This document shows positions 1 through 9,036 of a stretch of 64,000 bases of DNA, in pieces. The position numbers and the translations under genes were made by a program. A model generated the notes under the pieces. That model worked only from the letters and a program-made list of their open reading frames with translations, searched no databases and was not told the DNA's origin. This stretch comes from Arthrobacter_B sp038069765. Its GTDB lineage: Bacteria; Actinomycetota; Actinomycetes; Actinomycetales; Micrococcaceae. Location of the stretch: positions 62,001-126,000 of the forward strand of contig NZ_JBBPFS010000005.1 in NCBI RefSeq assembly GCF_038069765.1, read 5' to 3'. Position 1 is the first letter of the stretch; every line of letters begins with the position of its first letter.

Positions 1-1214
1 GCAGTGCGGAGGAACAGCACAAGGCGGTGGCCGGCCGGGCTGCCGGACTCGAACGCGCCGCTGAGAGCGAACGACGGGCGCGTGCCGCAGCGGAAGTCCG
101 CGCCCGTCGTCGTGCCCTGCAGGCAGCGAAGGCAACGGCCGTCGCGGCGGCAGCGCGTGAAGTGCTGCGCTTCCTTGAGGTGTCCCTGGAAGCGGCGGCC
201 GCCGAGCGCGACCATGCCGAATCCGTGCGCACCGCGTGGGATGCCGAACTGGGAACCGTCCGGACCACGGCTGCTAATGCTGCCGCCGAAGTCGCCCGGC
301 TCACCGATTCGGTGCACCGCGACGAACTAGTTCGGGCGCAGCAGCAGCTGCGCGTCGAGGCACTGGAGGCCCGCGCCGTCGAGGAGCTGGGCCTCACCCC
401 TGATCATCTGGTGGCCGAGTTCGGCCCTGACCAGCCCGTTCCGGTTCCGGTTCCGGGTCCGGCGGAGGGCGGCGGCGACAAGTGGGCGGCGCTGCACGCT
501 CCGGTGGATGAGGACGGGAACCCGCTGATGACCGGGGTGCCCTATGACCGGGCGGCGCAGGAGAAGCGCCTCAAGCAGGCCGAGCGGGACCTGGCCGCCC
601 TGGGCCGGGTCAACCCGCTGGCGCTGGAGGAGTTCGCCGCGCTGGAGGAACGGCACACGTTCCTCAGCACCCAGCTGGAGGACCTCAAGGCAACCCGCCG
701 TGACCTGCTGGACATCATCAAGGATGTGGACCGGCAGGTCGAACAGGTGTTCACCGCCGCCTACCGCGACACCGCCGAGCAGTTTGAACGCGTGTTTGCC
801 ACATTGTTCCCGGGCGGGGAGGGCCGGCTGGTGCTTACCGATCCGGACAACATGCTGACCACGGGGATCGAGATCCAGGCCCGGCCCGCGGGCAAGAAGA
901 TCAAGCGGCTCTCCCTGCTCTCCGGCGGGGAACGGTCGCTGACCGCCGTGGCGCTGCTGGTGGCGATCTTCAAGGCCCGGCCCTCGCCGTTCTACGTCAT
1001 GGACGAGGTGGAAGCCGCACTGGACGACACCAACCTGGGCCGGCTCATCACCATCTTCGAAGAGCTGAAGGAATCCAGCCAGCTGATTGTCATCACTCAC
1101 CAGAAACGGACCATGGAAGTCGCCGATGCGCTCTACGGGGTGACGATGCAGGGCGACGGCGTCTCCACGGTGATCAGCCAGCGGCTGGACAAAGCCGCCG
1201 GACCTGCCGCCTAG
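1..1214 (+). CDS. smc: Chromosome partition protein SMC, C-terminal part (5' end outside window)
   Basis: SMC is a chromosome-condensing ATPase that works with ScpA/ScpB. The frame is open from base 3 and about 403 residues are visible. The first part is an Ala/Glu/Arg-rich coiled coil, followed by the C-terminal ATPase half: the ABC signature LSGGERSLTAVALL and then the Walker B region FYVMDEVEAALDD, with the distal His switch in VITHQKR. The visible end is complete and stops with TAG. It lies just upstream of ftsY, with three genes between them, which matches the usual actinobacterial smc-ftsY neighbourhood. The N-terminal Walker A, first coiled coil and hinge are not in the window, so the true start cannot be given. 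Confidence 0.97.
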   Translation, partial: SAEEQHKAVAGRAAGLERAAESERRARAAAEVRARRRALQAAKATAVAAAAREVLRFLEVSLEAAAAERDHAESVRTAWDAELGTVRTTAANAAAEVARLTDSVHRDELVRAQQQLRVEALEARAVEELGLTPDHLVAEFGPDQPVPVPVPGPAEGGGDKWAALHAPVDEDGNPLMTGVPYDRAAQEKRLKQAERDLAALGRVNPLALEEFAALEERHTFLSTQLEDLKATRRDLLDIIKDVDRQVEQVFTAAYRDTAEQFERVFATLFPGGEGRLVLTDPDNMLTTGIEIQARPAGKKIKRLSLLSGGERSLTAVALLVAIFKARPSPFYVMDEVEAALDDTNLGRLITIFEELKESSQLIVITHQKRTMEVADALYGVTMQGDGVSTVISQRLDKAAGPAA

Positions 1215-1365
1215 TACCCGGCTGCGGTCTGAGGCCGGCCTGCAGGCGCCGGACCAAAAAGATGCCGCTACGCGGGTCACCAACGGCCGCGGCGGTGCAG
1301 GATAGGTGTATCAGACCGAGCCCTTGAAAGTGCGGGCCTCGGACCGTTGAGAGGAAGGCAGGATC

Positions 1366-1491
1366 ATGGCAGATCTGGGCGGTATGGCAGACAAGGCCAA
1401 GGACGCGGCAAAGGACAACCCGGAGAAGGTTGACCAGGTCAAGGACAAGGCCAAGGACGCCGTTGACGGCAAGAAAGACGACCAGAAGTAG
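1366..1491 (+). CDS. Small charged Lys/Asp-rich protein (41 aa), MT0933-antitoxin/CsbD-like style
   Basis: A 41-residue protein beginning MADLGGMADKAKDAA and ending KKDDQK. It consists of repeated A-K-D type motifs that would form one amphipathic, strongly charged helix. It has no cysteine and no membrane segment. A good ribosome site (GAGAGGAAGG) precedes the ATG and a strong terminator follows directly, so it looks like an independent single-gene unit. Composition resembles the small actinobacterial proteins annotated as MT0933/Rv0909-like antitoxins, and also CsbD-type stress proteins. No toxin gene is next to it, so a toxin-antitoxin role is not supported here. The call that it is a real small gene is firmer than any function. 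Confidence 0.65.
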   Translation: MADLGGMADKAKDAAKDNPEKVDQVKDKAKDAVDGKKDDQK

Positions 1492-1506
1492 GAACAGGCA
1501 GAACCG

Positions 1507-1543
1507 AAGCCGGGCCGTCCCGCAGGGGACGGCCCGGCTTTCC
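1507..1543. terminator. Intrinsic terminator, bidirectional
   Basis: A 15-bp perfect stem (1507-1521 with 1526-1540) around the loop GCAG, with AAGCCGGG at the left foot and CCCGGCTTTCC at the right. It lies 15 bases after the stop of the small charged gene and would also serve the GATase gene converging from the right. Confidence 0.85.
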
Positions 1544-1605
1544 GGTGCCCGGGACTACTCGCCGGGGACTATTCAGCCGGGCTTCCCGGCACCGCCCGGC
1601 TTGTC

Positions 1606-2349
1606 CTAGCGGGAGTCCTCGCGTGCATACCGGAGCACAAAGTTGCGCAGGATCAGCGGCGGAACGCTGACGTCCGCTCCGCGCACGGAGTCGCGGACGG
1701 CGTCGGCCTCCTCGGGCGGGAAGTACCCGGCGTGCCGGTAAACGGTGATCCGGGTGAGCAGCCCCGGAACGTCCAGTTCGGGATGGAACTGCGTGGCGTA
1801 GAGATTCTCCCGGATCCGGAACATCTGCACCGGGCAGGTGGCGGAGCCGGCCAGGTTCACGGCGTTGGGCGGCAGCGCCGAGATGGCCTCGCGGTGGCCC
1901 ACAAAGGCCGTGAAGGAATCCGGAACTCCCTGCAGGAGGGGATCGAGCCTGCCCTCGCCGGTGAGTTTGATGTCCACCGCGCCGATTGCCTCGCCGAACT
2001 GCCGGTCAACAATTCCGCCCTGGTGCCGGCCGAGCGTTCCTACGCCGTAGCAGGCACCCAGGAACGGAAAGTCCCGCTCCACCACCTCATCGAGCAGCTC
2101 ACCCAATTCGCTTTCCACCCGCAGCTGCAGCTCCGACTTGGTGCTGTCCGGGTCGCTGGCGTTGAACGGGCTGCCGCTGACAAAGATGCCGCTGTACCGG
2201 TCCAGATCGATGCGGGGCAGCGGTCCGGCCTCGAGCCGGATCCGGTGCAGCTGCTCGGGCAGCAGGTTGCCGAAGCGCAGGAACGCTTCATATTCTTCGA
2301 CGGCGGCGTCGTCTTCGGCCCGGGAGGCCAGCAGCAGGAAAGGCTTCAT
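1606..2349 (-). CDS. Class I glutamine amidotransferase-like protein (GMP synthase type)
   Basis: A 247-residue stand-alone class I GATase fold. Catalytic residues are visible: the nucleophile elbow FLGACYGVG with Cys100 and the His-Glu pair QFHPE with His189 and Glu191. Proteins of this type either transfer ammonia from glutamine or hydrolyse gamma-glutamyl bonds. No synthetase domain is attached, so the acceptor substrate is unknown. The start chosen is MKPFLLLASRAEDD. Its ATG overlaps the stop of the upstream MFS gene as ATGA, so the two are probably translationally coupled and work together, perhaps with the transporter exporting or importing the substrate (inference). The reading frame stays open further upstream, but that stretch lies inside the MFS gene and has Arg/Pro-rich shadow composition. 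Confidence 0.85.
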   Translation of the reverse strand: MKPFLLLASRAEDDAAVEEYEAFLRFGNLLPEQLHRIRLEAGPLPRIDLDRYSGIFVSGSPFNASDPDSTKSELQLRVESELGELLDEVVERDFPFLGACYGVGTLGRHQGGIVDRQFGEAIGAVDIKLTGEGRLDPLLQGVPDSFTAFVGHREAISALPPNAVNLAGSATCPVQMFRIRENLYATQFHPELDVPGLLTRITVYRHAGYFPPEEADAVRDSVRGADVSVPPLILRNFVLRYAREDSR

Positions 2350-3737
2350 TCTTCGATCGTAGTGCGGGGCGGCCCGGCCTGCGCGTCCGGTGACGGGGCG
2401 GATGCGGGCTTGGCCGGCCGCTCGGTTCCCGGCGTTGGGTCGGGCTCGGTTCCCGGCGCTGCGTGCTGGGCGGCTCCCCGCGCTGCCCCGGGGCCTGCGG
2501 GCGAATCGGGTGCCGTCTCCGGCGGAACACCCGGAGCCGGTGCGCTGGCTTCGGGTTCCAGTGTTTCCCGGGCGCCGATCCAGGCGAAGCACGCCATGAT
2601 GACAATGGCTCCGGTGACACCGAAGGCCCAGCTGAAGCCCAGGTAATCCGCCAGCAGTCCGGCCAGGATGGGGCCAACAATGGCGCCGCTGTCGCTGGCC
2701 ATCTGGAAGGTGGCCAGCACCTTTCCGCCGCTGCGGTCATTGCCCACCACGTCGGCGACGGCGGCCTGCTGCGCCGGGTTCAGCAGGCCGGTGCCCATGC
2801 CGGCGATGGCCGAAACCACCAGGAACATCGGCACATTGGTGCTGAAGCCGATGGCGGCGGTGGCCAGGGCGTTCACGGCAAGGCCGGTCAGCACCAGCGG
2901 GCGCCGGCCCCAGCTGTCTGCCAGCCGCCCGGAGAAGGTCAGGACGACGGCGGTGCCGGCGGCAAACGCGGTCAGCGAGATGCCGGCGATTTCCGGGCCG
3001 GCGGTCAGGGCGGCGGCCGCGAACAGCGGCAGCAGCGAGTTGCGCACGCCGAAGGAGGACCAGCCGTTGGCGAAGCTCGAGGCCAGCGCGGCCCGGTACG
3101 CGGAGTCGCCCAGCGCCTCGCGGACCGTCAGCACCGGACGGGGCGCGGGCTTGGTCTCGCCCTCGGCCAGCCGCGCGTCCTTGAGGTGGACGGCGACGAC
3201 GCCGGCGGCCAGCACCAGCGCTGCCGCATACACCAGGAACGGCACCCGCAGGCCAAAGCCGGCCAGCAGGCCGCCGGCGAGCGGGCCGGCAATGTTGCCC
3301 AGCAGGAAGGAGGAGGCATAGGCGCTGGAGACCCGTCCGCGCACGGAGGGTTTGGCGAGCCGGATGATCAGGGCCATGGCCGAAATGGTGAACATGGTGG
3401 ACCCGATGCCGCCGAGGCCGCGGAAGATCAGCAGCTGCCAGTAGCTGCCGGCAAAGGCGCAGGCCGCGGTGGACACGGCGACGATGAGCAGCCCGGCGAT
3501 GTAGACCGGGCGCTCGCCGAACTTTTCCAGCAGGGCGCCGCCGGCCGGTGCAAAGACCAGCCGGGTGAAGGCGAAGGCACTGACAATGACGGAGGAAGCG
3601 GCAACACCGACGTTGAAGCTTTGGGCGAACTGCGGCAGCACCGGGGCCACGAGGCCGAAGCCCAGGGCGATCACGAAGGCGGCGGCAATGAGGACTTTGA
3701 TTTCCCGCGGTATCGCGAGACGGGGAGCACGAACCAT
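2346..3737 (-). CDS. Major facilitator superfamily transporter with Pro/Ala-rich C-terminal tail
   Basis: A 463-residue MFS permease with about 12 hydrophobic segments between residues 15 and 395. The pattern resembles drug/sugar efflux families: a loop-2/3 GEPxY/GRRPL-type arrangement (SGRLADSWGRRPLVL) in the second half. The last 65 residues form an unusual cytoplasmic tail rich in Pro, Ala, Gly and Thr, ending TTIEE. The stop overlaps the ATG of the GATase gene. The substrate cannot be read from the sequence. The gene is divergent from ftsY. Confidence 0.88.
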   Translation of the reverse strand: MVRAPRLAIPREIKVLIAAAFVIALGFGLVAPVLPQFAQSFNVGVAASSVIVSAFAFTRLVFAPAGGALLEKFGERPVYIAGLLIVAVSTAACAFAGSYWQLLIFRGLGGIGSTMFTISAMALIIRLAKPSVRGRVSSAYASSFLLGNIAGPLAGGLLAGFGLRVPFLVYAAALVLAAGVVAVHLKDARLAEGETKPAPRPVLTVREALGDSAYRAALASSFANGWSSFGVRNSLLPLFAAAALTAGPEIAGISLTAFAAGTAVVLTFSGRLADSWGRRPLVLTGLAVNALATAAIGFSTNVPMFLVVSAIAGMGTGLLNPAQQAAVADVVGNDRSGGKVLATFQMASDSGAIVGPILAGLLADYLGFSWAFGVTGAIVIMACFAWIGARETLEPEASAPAPGVPPETAPDSPAGPGAARGAAQHAAPGTEPDPTPGTERPAKPASAPSPDAQAGPPRTTIEE

Positions 3738-3856
3738 GATGCCTAGATTCTCTCAGACCGGCGCGGATTCCGGGGATCCCTGTCCCGGCCGCGGCGGACC
3801 GGCGGCAGGTGCCTTCCGGGTGCCCGGAAACACACCGGTGTGACATGCTGGAGAGC

Positions 3857-5074
3857 GTGAATGAGACTCTTTCGATTGTGATCTATGTGGTCCTTGCCCT
3901 TGCGGTAGTCGGTTCCGTGGCAGCGCTGCTGGTGCGGACCCGCCGAACCCCCAAGGGGATGTATCCCACCACCCGTGATGCCAATGATCCGGTGACCGGA
4001 TCGGGCGCGCATGCGGCCGGCACCGATGTCCTGGATGCGCCGCCCGCGGGCACCGCGCCCCCGGCGGACACCGACGTCGTCGTCCCCGATGACCTGCGCG
4101 ACCTGGAGGAAGCGGCTCCCGCTCCCGAAGCTCCGGCGGTGGAAACCCCGGAGCCGGTGCAGGGCCGGCTGGCCCGTCTGCGCGCACGGCTCGCCAAGTC
4201 CAACAACGCGCTGGGCAAGGCGCTGCTGGCGCTGCTGTCCAGCGACAAGATTGACGAGGATGTCTGGGACGAGATCGAGGAAACGCTGCTGCTGGCGGAC
4301 CTCGGCACCGAACCGACCATGGAACTGGTGGACGCCCTGCGCGAGCGGGTCAAGATTTCCGGCAGCCGGGATCCGCAGGAAGTGCACCAGATGCTCCGCG
4401 AGGAGCTGATCAAGCTCGTGGATCCGACCATGGACCGTTCCCTGGCCGTCACCCGGCACGCGGACAAGCCCGCCGTCGTCATGGTGGTGGGCGTGAACGG
4501 CGTCGGCAAGACGACCACGGTCGGCAAGCTCGCCCGTGTCCTGGTCGCCGAGGACAAGGACGTCCTGCTGGGCGCCGCTGACACCTTCCGCGCGGCGGCC
4601 GCCGAGCAGCTGGCCACCTGGGGACAGCGCGTGGGCGTTCCCACCGTGAAGTCCGACGTCGACGGCGCCGATCCGGCCTCCGTGGCCTTTGAAGCCGTCA
4701 AGGCCGGGATCGACGGCGAAGTGGACGTGGTCCTGATCGACACCGCCGGGCGCCTGCAGAACAAGGTTGGCCTGATGGACGAGCTGGGCAAGGTCAAGCG
4801 CGTCATCGAAAAGCAGGCCGAGGTGGACGAGGTCCTGCTGGTTTTGGACGCCACCACCGGCCAGAACGGCCTGATGCAGGCGAAGGTCTTCTCCGAGGTC
4901 GTGAACATCACCGGCATTGTGCTGACCAAGCTGGACGGAACTGCCAAGGGCGGCATCGTCGTCGCCATCCAGCGCACCCTGGGTGTGCCGGTCAAGCTGA
5001 TCGGCCTCGGTGAAGGCGCCGATGACCTGGCCGTGTTTGACGCCGAGGGCTTCGTGGACGCACTGCTGGGCTAG
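3857..5074 (+). CDS. ftsY: Signal recognition particle receptor FtsY
   Basis: FtsY is the SRP receptor GTPase that docks ribosome-SRP complexes at the membrane. Chosen start is GTG (protein about 405 aa, beginning MNETLSIVIYVVLAL). This gives the usual actinobacterial N-terminal membrane anchor (residues about 7-26), then an acidic Pro/Ala-rich linker, then the NG domain. GTPase motifs are GVNGVGKTTTVGKLA (about 212), DTFRAAA, DTAGR, and TKLDGTAKGG. A GGAG lies three bases before the GTG. An in-frame ATG at 3845 is the alternative start. Its partner ffh is about 6 kb downstream. Confidence 0.96.
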   Translation: MNETLSIVIYVVLALAVVGSVAALLVRTRRTPKGMYPTTRDANDPVTGSGAHAAGTDVLDAPPAGTAPPADTDVVVPDDLRDLEEAAPAPEAPAVETPEPVQGRLARLRARLAKSNNALGKALLALLSSDKIDEDVWDEIEETLLLADLGTEPTMELVDALRERVKISGSRDPQEVHQMLREELIKLVDPTMDRSLAVTRHADKPAVVMVVGVNGVGKTTTVGKLARVLVAEDKDVLLGAADTFRAAAAEQLATWGQRVGVPTVKSDVDGADPASVAFEAVKAGIDGEVDVVLIDTAGRLQNKVGLMDELGKVKRVIEKQAEVDEVLLVLDATTGQNGLMQAKVFSEVVNITGIVLTKLDGTAKGGIVVAIQRTLGVPVKLIGLGEGADDLAVFDAEGFVDALLG

Positions 5075-5110
5075 GACCCGCGGGGCGCGTGCCCCGGCAC
5101 CGCCGCAGGA

Positions 5111-5160
5111 ACGACAAAGGGCTCCGCACTTCCGAGGGGAAGTGCGGAGCCCTTTGTCGT
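5111..5160. terminator. Very strong bidirectional terminator
   Basis: Perfect 23-bp stem (5111-5133 paired with 5138-5160) around the loop GAGG, with AAAGGGCTCC and its complement at the base. It separates ftsY from the converging glycosidase gene. Confidence 0.9.
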
Positions 5161-5224
5161 GTGCTGCAGGCTGCTTGTGCTGCAGGTTGTGGTCCCGCCC
5201 CGTGGAACGTGGGGCAGTGCCCGG

Positions 5225-6931
5225 CTAGAACGTGAAGTTCAGGACCGTGACCGTTCCGGCAGTCAGCGGGAAGGACTGCGTGCTGGATCCGTACTCGAAC
5301 CCGGGTAGGGTCAGCCGCTCGGCGGCCGGGGTGCCTTCGGCGGCGGCGCCGTCGATCAGCGTGCCGTCCTGGGCCGCGTAGGACGGGCCGGTCATCTGGG
5401 ACATCGTGCCGGTCAGGGCCTTGCCCGGCAGCTCGAGGCTGACCTGGGTCTGGGCGTCGGTCTCGGGGTTGTTGTTGTTGACCACCACCACGCTGATGCT
5501 GCCGTCTGCGTGGCGCACCGCGTACGGGTAGGCCAGACCGGTGGCGGCGGTGTCCAGCTTCAGGAACTCGCCGGGCTCCAATTCGCCAACCATGGACAGG
5601 CCGTAGTAATTGGCCCGTTCGTCCACCACGCCGTTGGGCTGGAGGTATTCGCCGCCGGCGCAGATGGCGGACATGGGCGGGCCGCCCTTGCAGGTCAGCA
5701 GCGAGCTGTGGAAGCTGACCCGGGTCACCCCGAGCTGGGCCGCGCTCAGCGCGTAGTCGGCGCTCCAGAGCGCCGAGGCATGGGTCTTGGTGGTCTCGTT
5801 GGAGCCGGGGCAGGCGGAGACGCCGGTTTCCGGAATCCAGGTTTCGATGCCGGCCGCGACGGCCGGTTCCAGTGCCGCGCCGCGGAAATTGTTGGCATGG
5901 TCGTGGATGTGCCGGGTGACCAGCGCGCCCATGACGGGCTCTCCGAGCGGATCGGTGCCTTCGCAGGAGGAGAGCGGGTAGTGGTGGAAGGACAGGATCT
6001 TCTTCTGCGGCAGTTCCACTTCGGCAAACGGGCCCCACCAGGACTGCTCGTAGGTGCCCGGGCCCACGATCGGCACTGTGGGTGCGACGGCGTGCATGGC
6101 CGTCGCATAGGCCTGCAGTTCCGTCAGGTAGTCCTGAACGCCGTAGCCGGAGGGCCGCAGGCCGGTCTTGGCGAATCCGTTGGGTTCGTTGCCCACGGTG
6201 ATGCCGACCAGGCGCTCGCCGAAGGTTGCTGCGGCGAACTTGGTCATGTCCGCGGCACGGGCCGGGTCGTAGTTGCCCAGATCCACGGTGAGGGCGATCT
6301 GCCCGTCCACGGCTTCCAGCAGCGTGTTGACCCGTTCCAGGTCCGCCGGGGTCACGGCGCGCACGGGGTGTGCCTTGTCGCCGGAGAGATTGCCGGGAAT
6401 GGCTTCGCCGGCGGAGGTCCAGAAGAACCGGCGGTCCACGGCATTTCCGCCGAAGCGCAGCATCGGCCGGCCCAGCCCGGAGATCGACTGGACCATTTCC
6501 GCGTTGTCGCCGCTCAATGACGGGTCCGCCAGGTCCGTGGCTTCCAGGGAGAGCCCGATCAGCCCGGCGGGCAGGGACGTGCCCGTGGTTTCCGGAATCA
6601 CGCTGATGCTCAGCGGCTCCACGGGGTTCAGCGGTGAACCGGCCGGAGGGCCCGCCTGCTCGTAGTAGTTCACGGCGGGAGCCGGCGGCAGCGTGGGCTC
6701 CGGCTTCGGCGTCATCGTGAAGGGGGTGCCGGTGGGGGAGGGAGCTGCCGCAGGTGCAGCCTCATCGTCCAGGACCATGGGGGCGACGACGGCGCCTGCC
6801 GCCAGCACTATCGCCAGTGCCGCACCGGAGATAATCCACGGCTTCTTCCTGTTCCTGCCTGGTCGCTGATTGTTGCCGTCTTCGGCGGCCAGGGAATCTG
6901 GACCGCCGGAGAAGGGAGACTGCTCGGGCAT
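5225..6931 (-). CDS. Membrane-anchored GH79-like glycoside hydrolase
   Basis: A 568-residue protein. Residues 1-32 are cytoplasmic and basic (GRNRKK), 33-53 form one membrane segment, and 54-100 are an Ala/Pro/Thr linker, so the enzyme sits outside the cell attached by its N-terminus. The remainder is a (beta/alpha)8 clan GH-A domain resembling GH79 (beta-glucuronidase/heparanase group). The acid/base is probably Glu249 in VGNEPNG and the nucleophile Glu368 in WIPETGVS. A C-terminal beta domain includes VVVVNNNNPE. The precise sugar is not readable, and GH39/GH30-like relatives remain possible. It is transcribed away from amt and converges on ftsY. Start ATG follows a TACAACC-type region, and a GAGGT lies in the leader. 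It breaks the usual ftsY-amt adjacency, suggesting insertion of an accessory gene. Confidence 0.78.
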   Translation of the reverse strand: MPEQSPFSGGPDSLAAEDGNNQRPGRNRKKPWIISGAALAIVLAAGAVVAPMVLDDEAAPAAAPSPTGTPFTMTPKPEPTLPPAPAVNYYEQAGPPAGSPLNPVEPLSISVIPETTGTSLPAGLIGLSLEATDLADPSLSGDNAEMVQSISGLGRPMLRFGGNAVDRRFFWTSAGEAIPGNLSGDKAHPVRAVTPADLERVNTLLEAVDGQIALTVDLGNYDPARAADMTKFAAATFGERLVGITVGNEPNGFAKTGLRPSGYGVQDYLTELQAYATAMHAVAPTVPIVGPGTYEQSWWGPFAEVELPQKKILSFHHYPLSSCEGTDPLGEPVMGALVTRHIHDHANNFRGAALEPAVAAGIETWIPETGVSACPGSNETTKTHASALWSADYALSAAQLGVTRVSFHSSLLTCKGGPPMSAICAGGEYLQPNGVVDERANYYGLSMVGELEPGEFLKLDTAATGLAYPYAVRHADGSISVVVVNNNNPETDAQTQVSLELPGKALTGTMSQMTGPSYAAQDGTLIDGAAAEGTPAAERLTLPGFEYGSSTQSFPLTAGTVTVLNFTF

Positions 6932-7263
6932 AAAGGTTGTACCTCCGGTAGTGAGACTTAGGGACCATCCTAGCCGCGGGCGGACGGTGGACCGTCCGGA
7001 GCCGGGGCTGCCTCCGGTCCTGTTTTCTGCCCCTCCGCCGGCCTCTGCCGCGTCCCGTGGAGACCGCTCGAAGGTCGGTATCCGACCAGGCGAGATGCCT
7101 GCTCATGCCCGGCGAAATGCTGCGGAAACATCGCCGACGCGGAGTTTTTACATCAGCGGGCGGTTTGTAATGTTCCGGCAATCATCCCGGGCGGAGCCCG
7201 AAATCTTGCCCCGGCACAGTTCATGGTGCGGGAAGGGCCCGCAGCAGGTGAAGGGACGTGAAG
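6932..7263. other. Divergent intergenic region between the glycosidase and amt
   Basis: 332 bases with no convincing gene. A weak promoter candidate for amt is TTTTAC (7146-7151), 16 bases, TAATGT (7168-7173), which would leave an 85-90 base leader. The AAGGGA ribosome site at 7251-7256 sets the amt start. I looked for GlnR- and AmtR-type operators and found only poor matches. Confidence 0.4.
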
Positions 7264-8559
7264 ATGGATCTGTCAGCAGGTCACGTCTGGGTGATGGTTT
7301 CGGCGGCACTGGTGCTGCTCATGACGCCCGGAGTGGCATTCTTTTACGGCGGGATGACCCGCGCCAAGGCCGCACTGAACATGATGATGATGAGTTTCGT
7401 GTCCATCGGGCTGGTCGGAGTCGTCTGGGTTTTGTGGGGCTTCTCCATGACGGGCGGCGACGGTGTGGGCGGTCTGTTCGGCAATCCCTTCACCTCCTTC
7501 GGGCTTGAGTCCCTGATCGGCACCGAGGACCTCATCAGCGCCGGCTACGGCGCCACCTTCGCCATCATCACGGTGGCACTGATCAGCGGCGCCATTGCGG
7601 ACCGGGCCAAGTTCAGTGCCTGGGCCGTTTTCGTGCCGGTCTGGGTCACCCTGGTTTACTGCCCGGTGGCCTTCATGGTCTGGGGCGGCGGCCTGCTGGG
7701 CGAAGAGGGAGCTATCGGTTCAGTGGTGGGCGAGGCCATCGACTTCGCCGGCGGCACCGTGGTGCACATCAATGCAGGCGTCGCGGCGCTCGTCCTGGCC
7801 CTGATCATCGGCAAGCGCAAGGGCTTCGGCAAGGATCCGAGCCAGCGCCCCCACAACATTCCCTTCGTGATGCTCGGTGCCACGCTGCTCTGGTTCGGCT
7901 GGTTCGGTTTCAACGGCGGCGCCGCCGGCTCTGCCGAGGAAGCCGGACTGATCTGGATCAACACCATGGCGGCCCCGGCTGCGGCAATGGTCGGCTGGCT
8001 GCTGACCGAACGTTTCCGGGACGGACGCCCGACGTCGCTGGGTGCCGCTTCGGGCATCGTCGCCGGACTGGTGGCCATCACCCCGGCCTGCGCCAGCGTC
8101 AGCCCGCTCGGCGCCGTCGGCCTGGGCCTGGTGGCAGGAATCCTGTCAGCGCTCGCCGTCGGCCTGAAATACAAGCTGGGTTACGACGACTCCCTGGACG
8201 TGGTGGGCGTGCACCTGGTCGCCGGCATTGCCGGCACCCTGGCCCTGGGCTTCATTGCCCTCCCGGTTGAGGGCGAGGGCGGCGGCCTGTTCTACGGCGG
8301 CGGCTTTGCGCAGCTGGGCGCGCAGGTGGTGGCCGCCGTCGTCGCCATCATCTTCTCCGCAGTCCTGACACTGATCATTGGCCTGGCCATCCACAAGACC
8401 ATTGGCTTCCGGGTGTCCGAGGATTCCGAAGTCAACGGCGTGGACCTGAGCGAACACGCCGAAACTGCCTACGAATTCGGCGGGCTGGGCGTGGGCGGAT
8501 CCTTCCGGCCCTTCCCGGACTCCGCGCGCACCTCTACCAAGGAAACGGTGAACTCATGA
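7264..8559 (+). CDS. amt: Ammonium transporter AmtB
   Basis: A 431-residue Amt/Rh channel of normal length with 11 membrane segments. Seen family features: an N-terminal periplasmic segment, the AFFYGGM motif, the pore histidine in VVHINAGVAALV and the second pore histidine in VGVHLVAGIAG. It moves ammonium into the cell and is gated by the trimeric PII protein encoded next. ATG 7264 is preferred to GTG 7258 because AAGGGA lies seven bases before the ATG but only one base before the GTG. Its stop overlaps the ATG of glnB (ATGA), showing tight coupling. Confidence 0.97.
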   Translation: MDLSAGHVWVMVSAALVLLMTPGVAFFYGGMTRAKAALNMMMMSFVSIGLVGVVWVLWGFSMTGGDGVGGLFGNPFTSFGLESLIGTEDLISAGYGATFAIITVALISGAIADRAKFSAWAVFVPVWVTLVYCPVAFMVWGGGLLGEEGAIGSVVGEAIDFAGGTVVHINAGVAALVLALIIGKRKGFGKDPSQRPHNIPFVMLGATLLWFGWFGFNGGAAGSAEEAGLIWINTMAAPAAAMVGWLLTERFRDGRPTSLGAASGIVAGLVAITPACASVSPLGAVGLGLVAGILSALAVGLKYKLGYDDSLDVVGVHLVAGIAGTLALGFIALPVEGEGGGLFYGGGFAQLGAQVVAAVVAIIFSAVLTLIIGLAIHKTIGFRVSEDSEVNGVDLSEHAETAYEFGGLGVGGSFRPFPDSARTSTKETVNS

Positions 8560-8894
8560 AGCTGGTAACCGCCATTGTCCGCCCGGAAAAGCTCGACGCC
8601 GTCCGCGGGTCCCTGGAAAGCTACGGGGTGCAGGGCCTGACCGTGAGCCAGGCCAACGGCTACGGACGCCAGCGCGGACACACCGAGGTTTACCGCGGAG
8701 CCGAATACACCGTGGACCTGCTGCCGAAGATCCGCATCGAGGTCCTGGTGGCCAACGAATGGCTCAACGACATCGTGGATGTGCTGGTTTCCACCGCCAA
8801 CACCGGGCGGGCCGGGGACGGCAAGGTCTGGGTGGTCAACGTGGAGGAAGCGCTGCGGGTCCGCACCGGGGAGCGGGGAGACTCCGCGCTCTAG
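8556..8894 (+). CDS. glnB: Nitrogen regulatory protein PII
   Basis: A 112-residue PII (GlnB/GlnK) protein. It senses 2-oxoglutarate and ATP/ADP and blocks the Amt pore when nitrogen is plentiful. The T-loop carries Tyr51 in YRGAEYTVDLLPK, the residue that GlnD modifies (adenylylation in actinobacteria). The C-terminal signature NTGRAGDGKVWV is intact. The gene overlaps amt by four bases. In Mycobacterium and Corynebacterium glnD follows glnB; here a strong hairpin and then an oppositely oriented gene follow, so the modifying enzyme, if it exists, is encoded elsewhere. Confidence 0.96.
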   Translation: MKLVTAIVRPEKLDAVRGSLESYGVQGLTVSQANGYGRQRGHTEVYRGAEYTVDLLPKIRIEVLVANEWLNDIVDVLVSTANTGRAGDGKVWVVNVEEALRVRTGERGDSAL

Positions 8895-8977
8895 GTCTCT
8901 GACCTCCGGGCCGGTCGGCGGTCTCTGGGCCCTTGGACCGGTCCTTGGCACACAGCAAAACAGGAAGACCGAGTAGG

Positions 8978-9036
8978 ACAGGAAGACCCCTTGGAACTGC
9001 GGCTCGCCGCCGCAGCTCCGGGGGTCTTCCTGTGTT
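8978..9036 (+). terminator. Terminator after glnB, in a 354-base gene-free stretch
   Basis: Outer arms of 13 bp (8978-8990 with 9021-9033) and an inner GGA-CTGCGG/CCGCAG-TCC stem. CAGGAAGACC is present twice just before it (8961-8970 and 8979-8988). The rest of the gene-free interval 8895-9248 shows no gene or other clear signal and must hold the 3' end of the converging dehydrogenase transcript. Confidence 0.75.

Noticed and set aside
2463..3746. A 427-codon + strand frame antisense to the MFS gene
   Set aside because: Gly/Gln/Arg-rich shadow without start signal; the minus strand encodes a convincing 12-segment transporter.
7090..7263. Possible GlnR or AmtR boxes upstream of amt
   Set aside because: Only weak partial matches such as GTAAT-N6-GCAAT; not enough to claim nitrogen-control sites.
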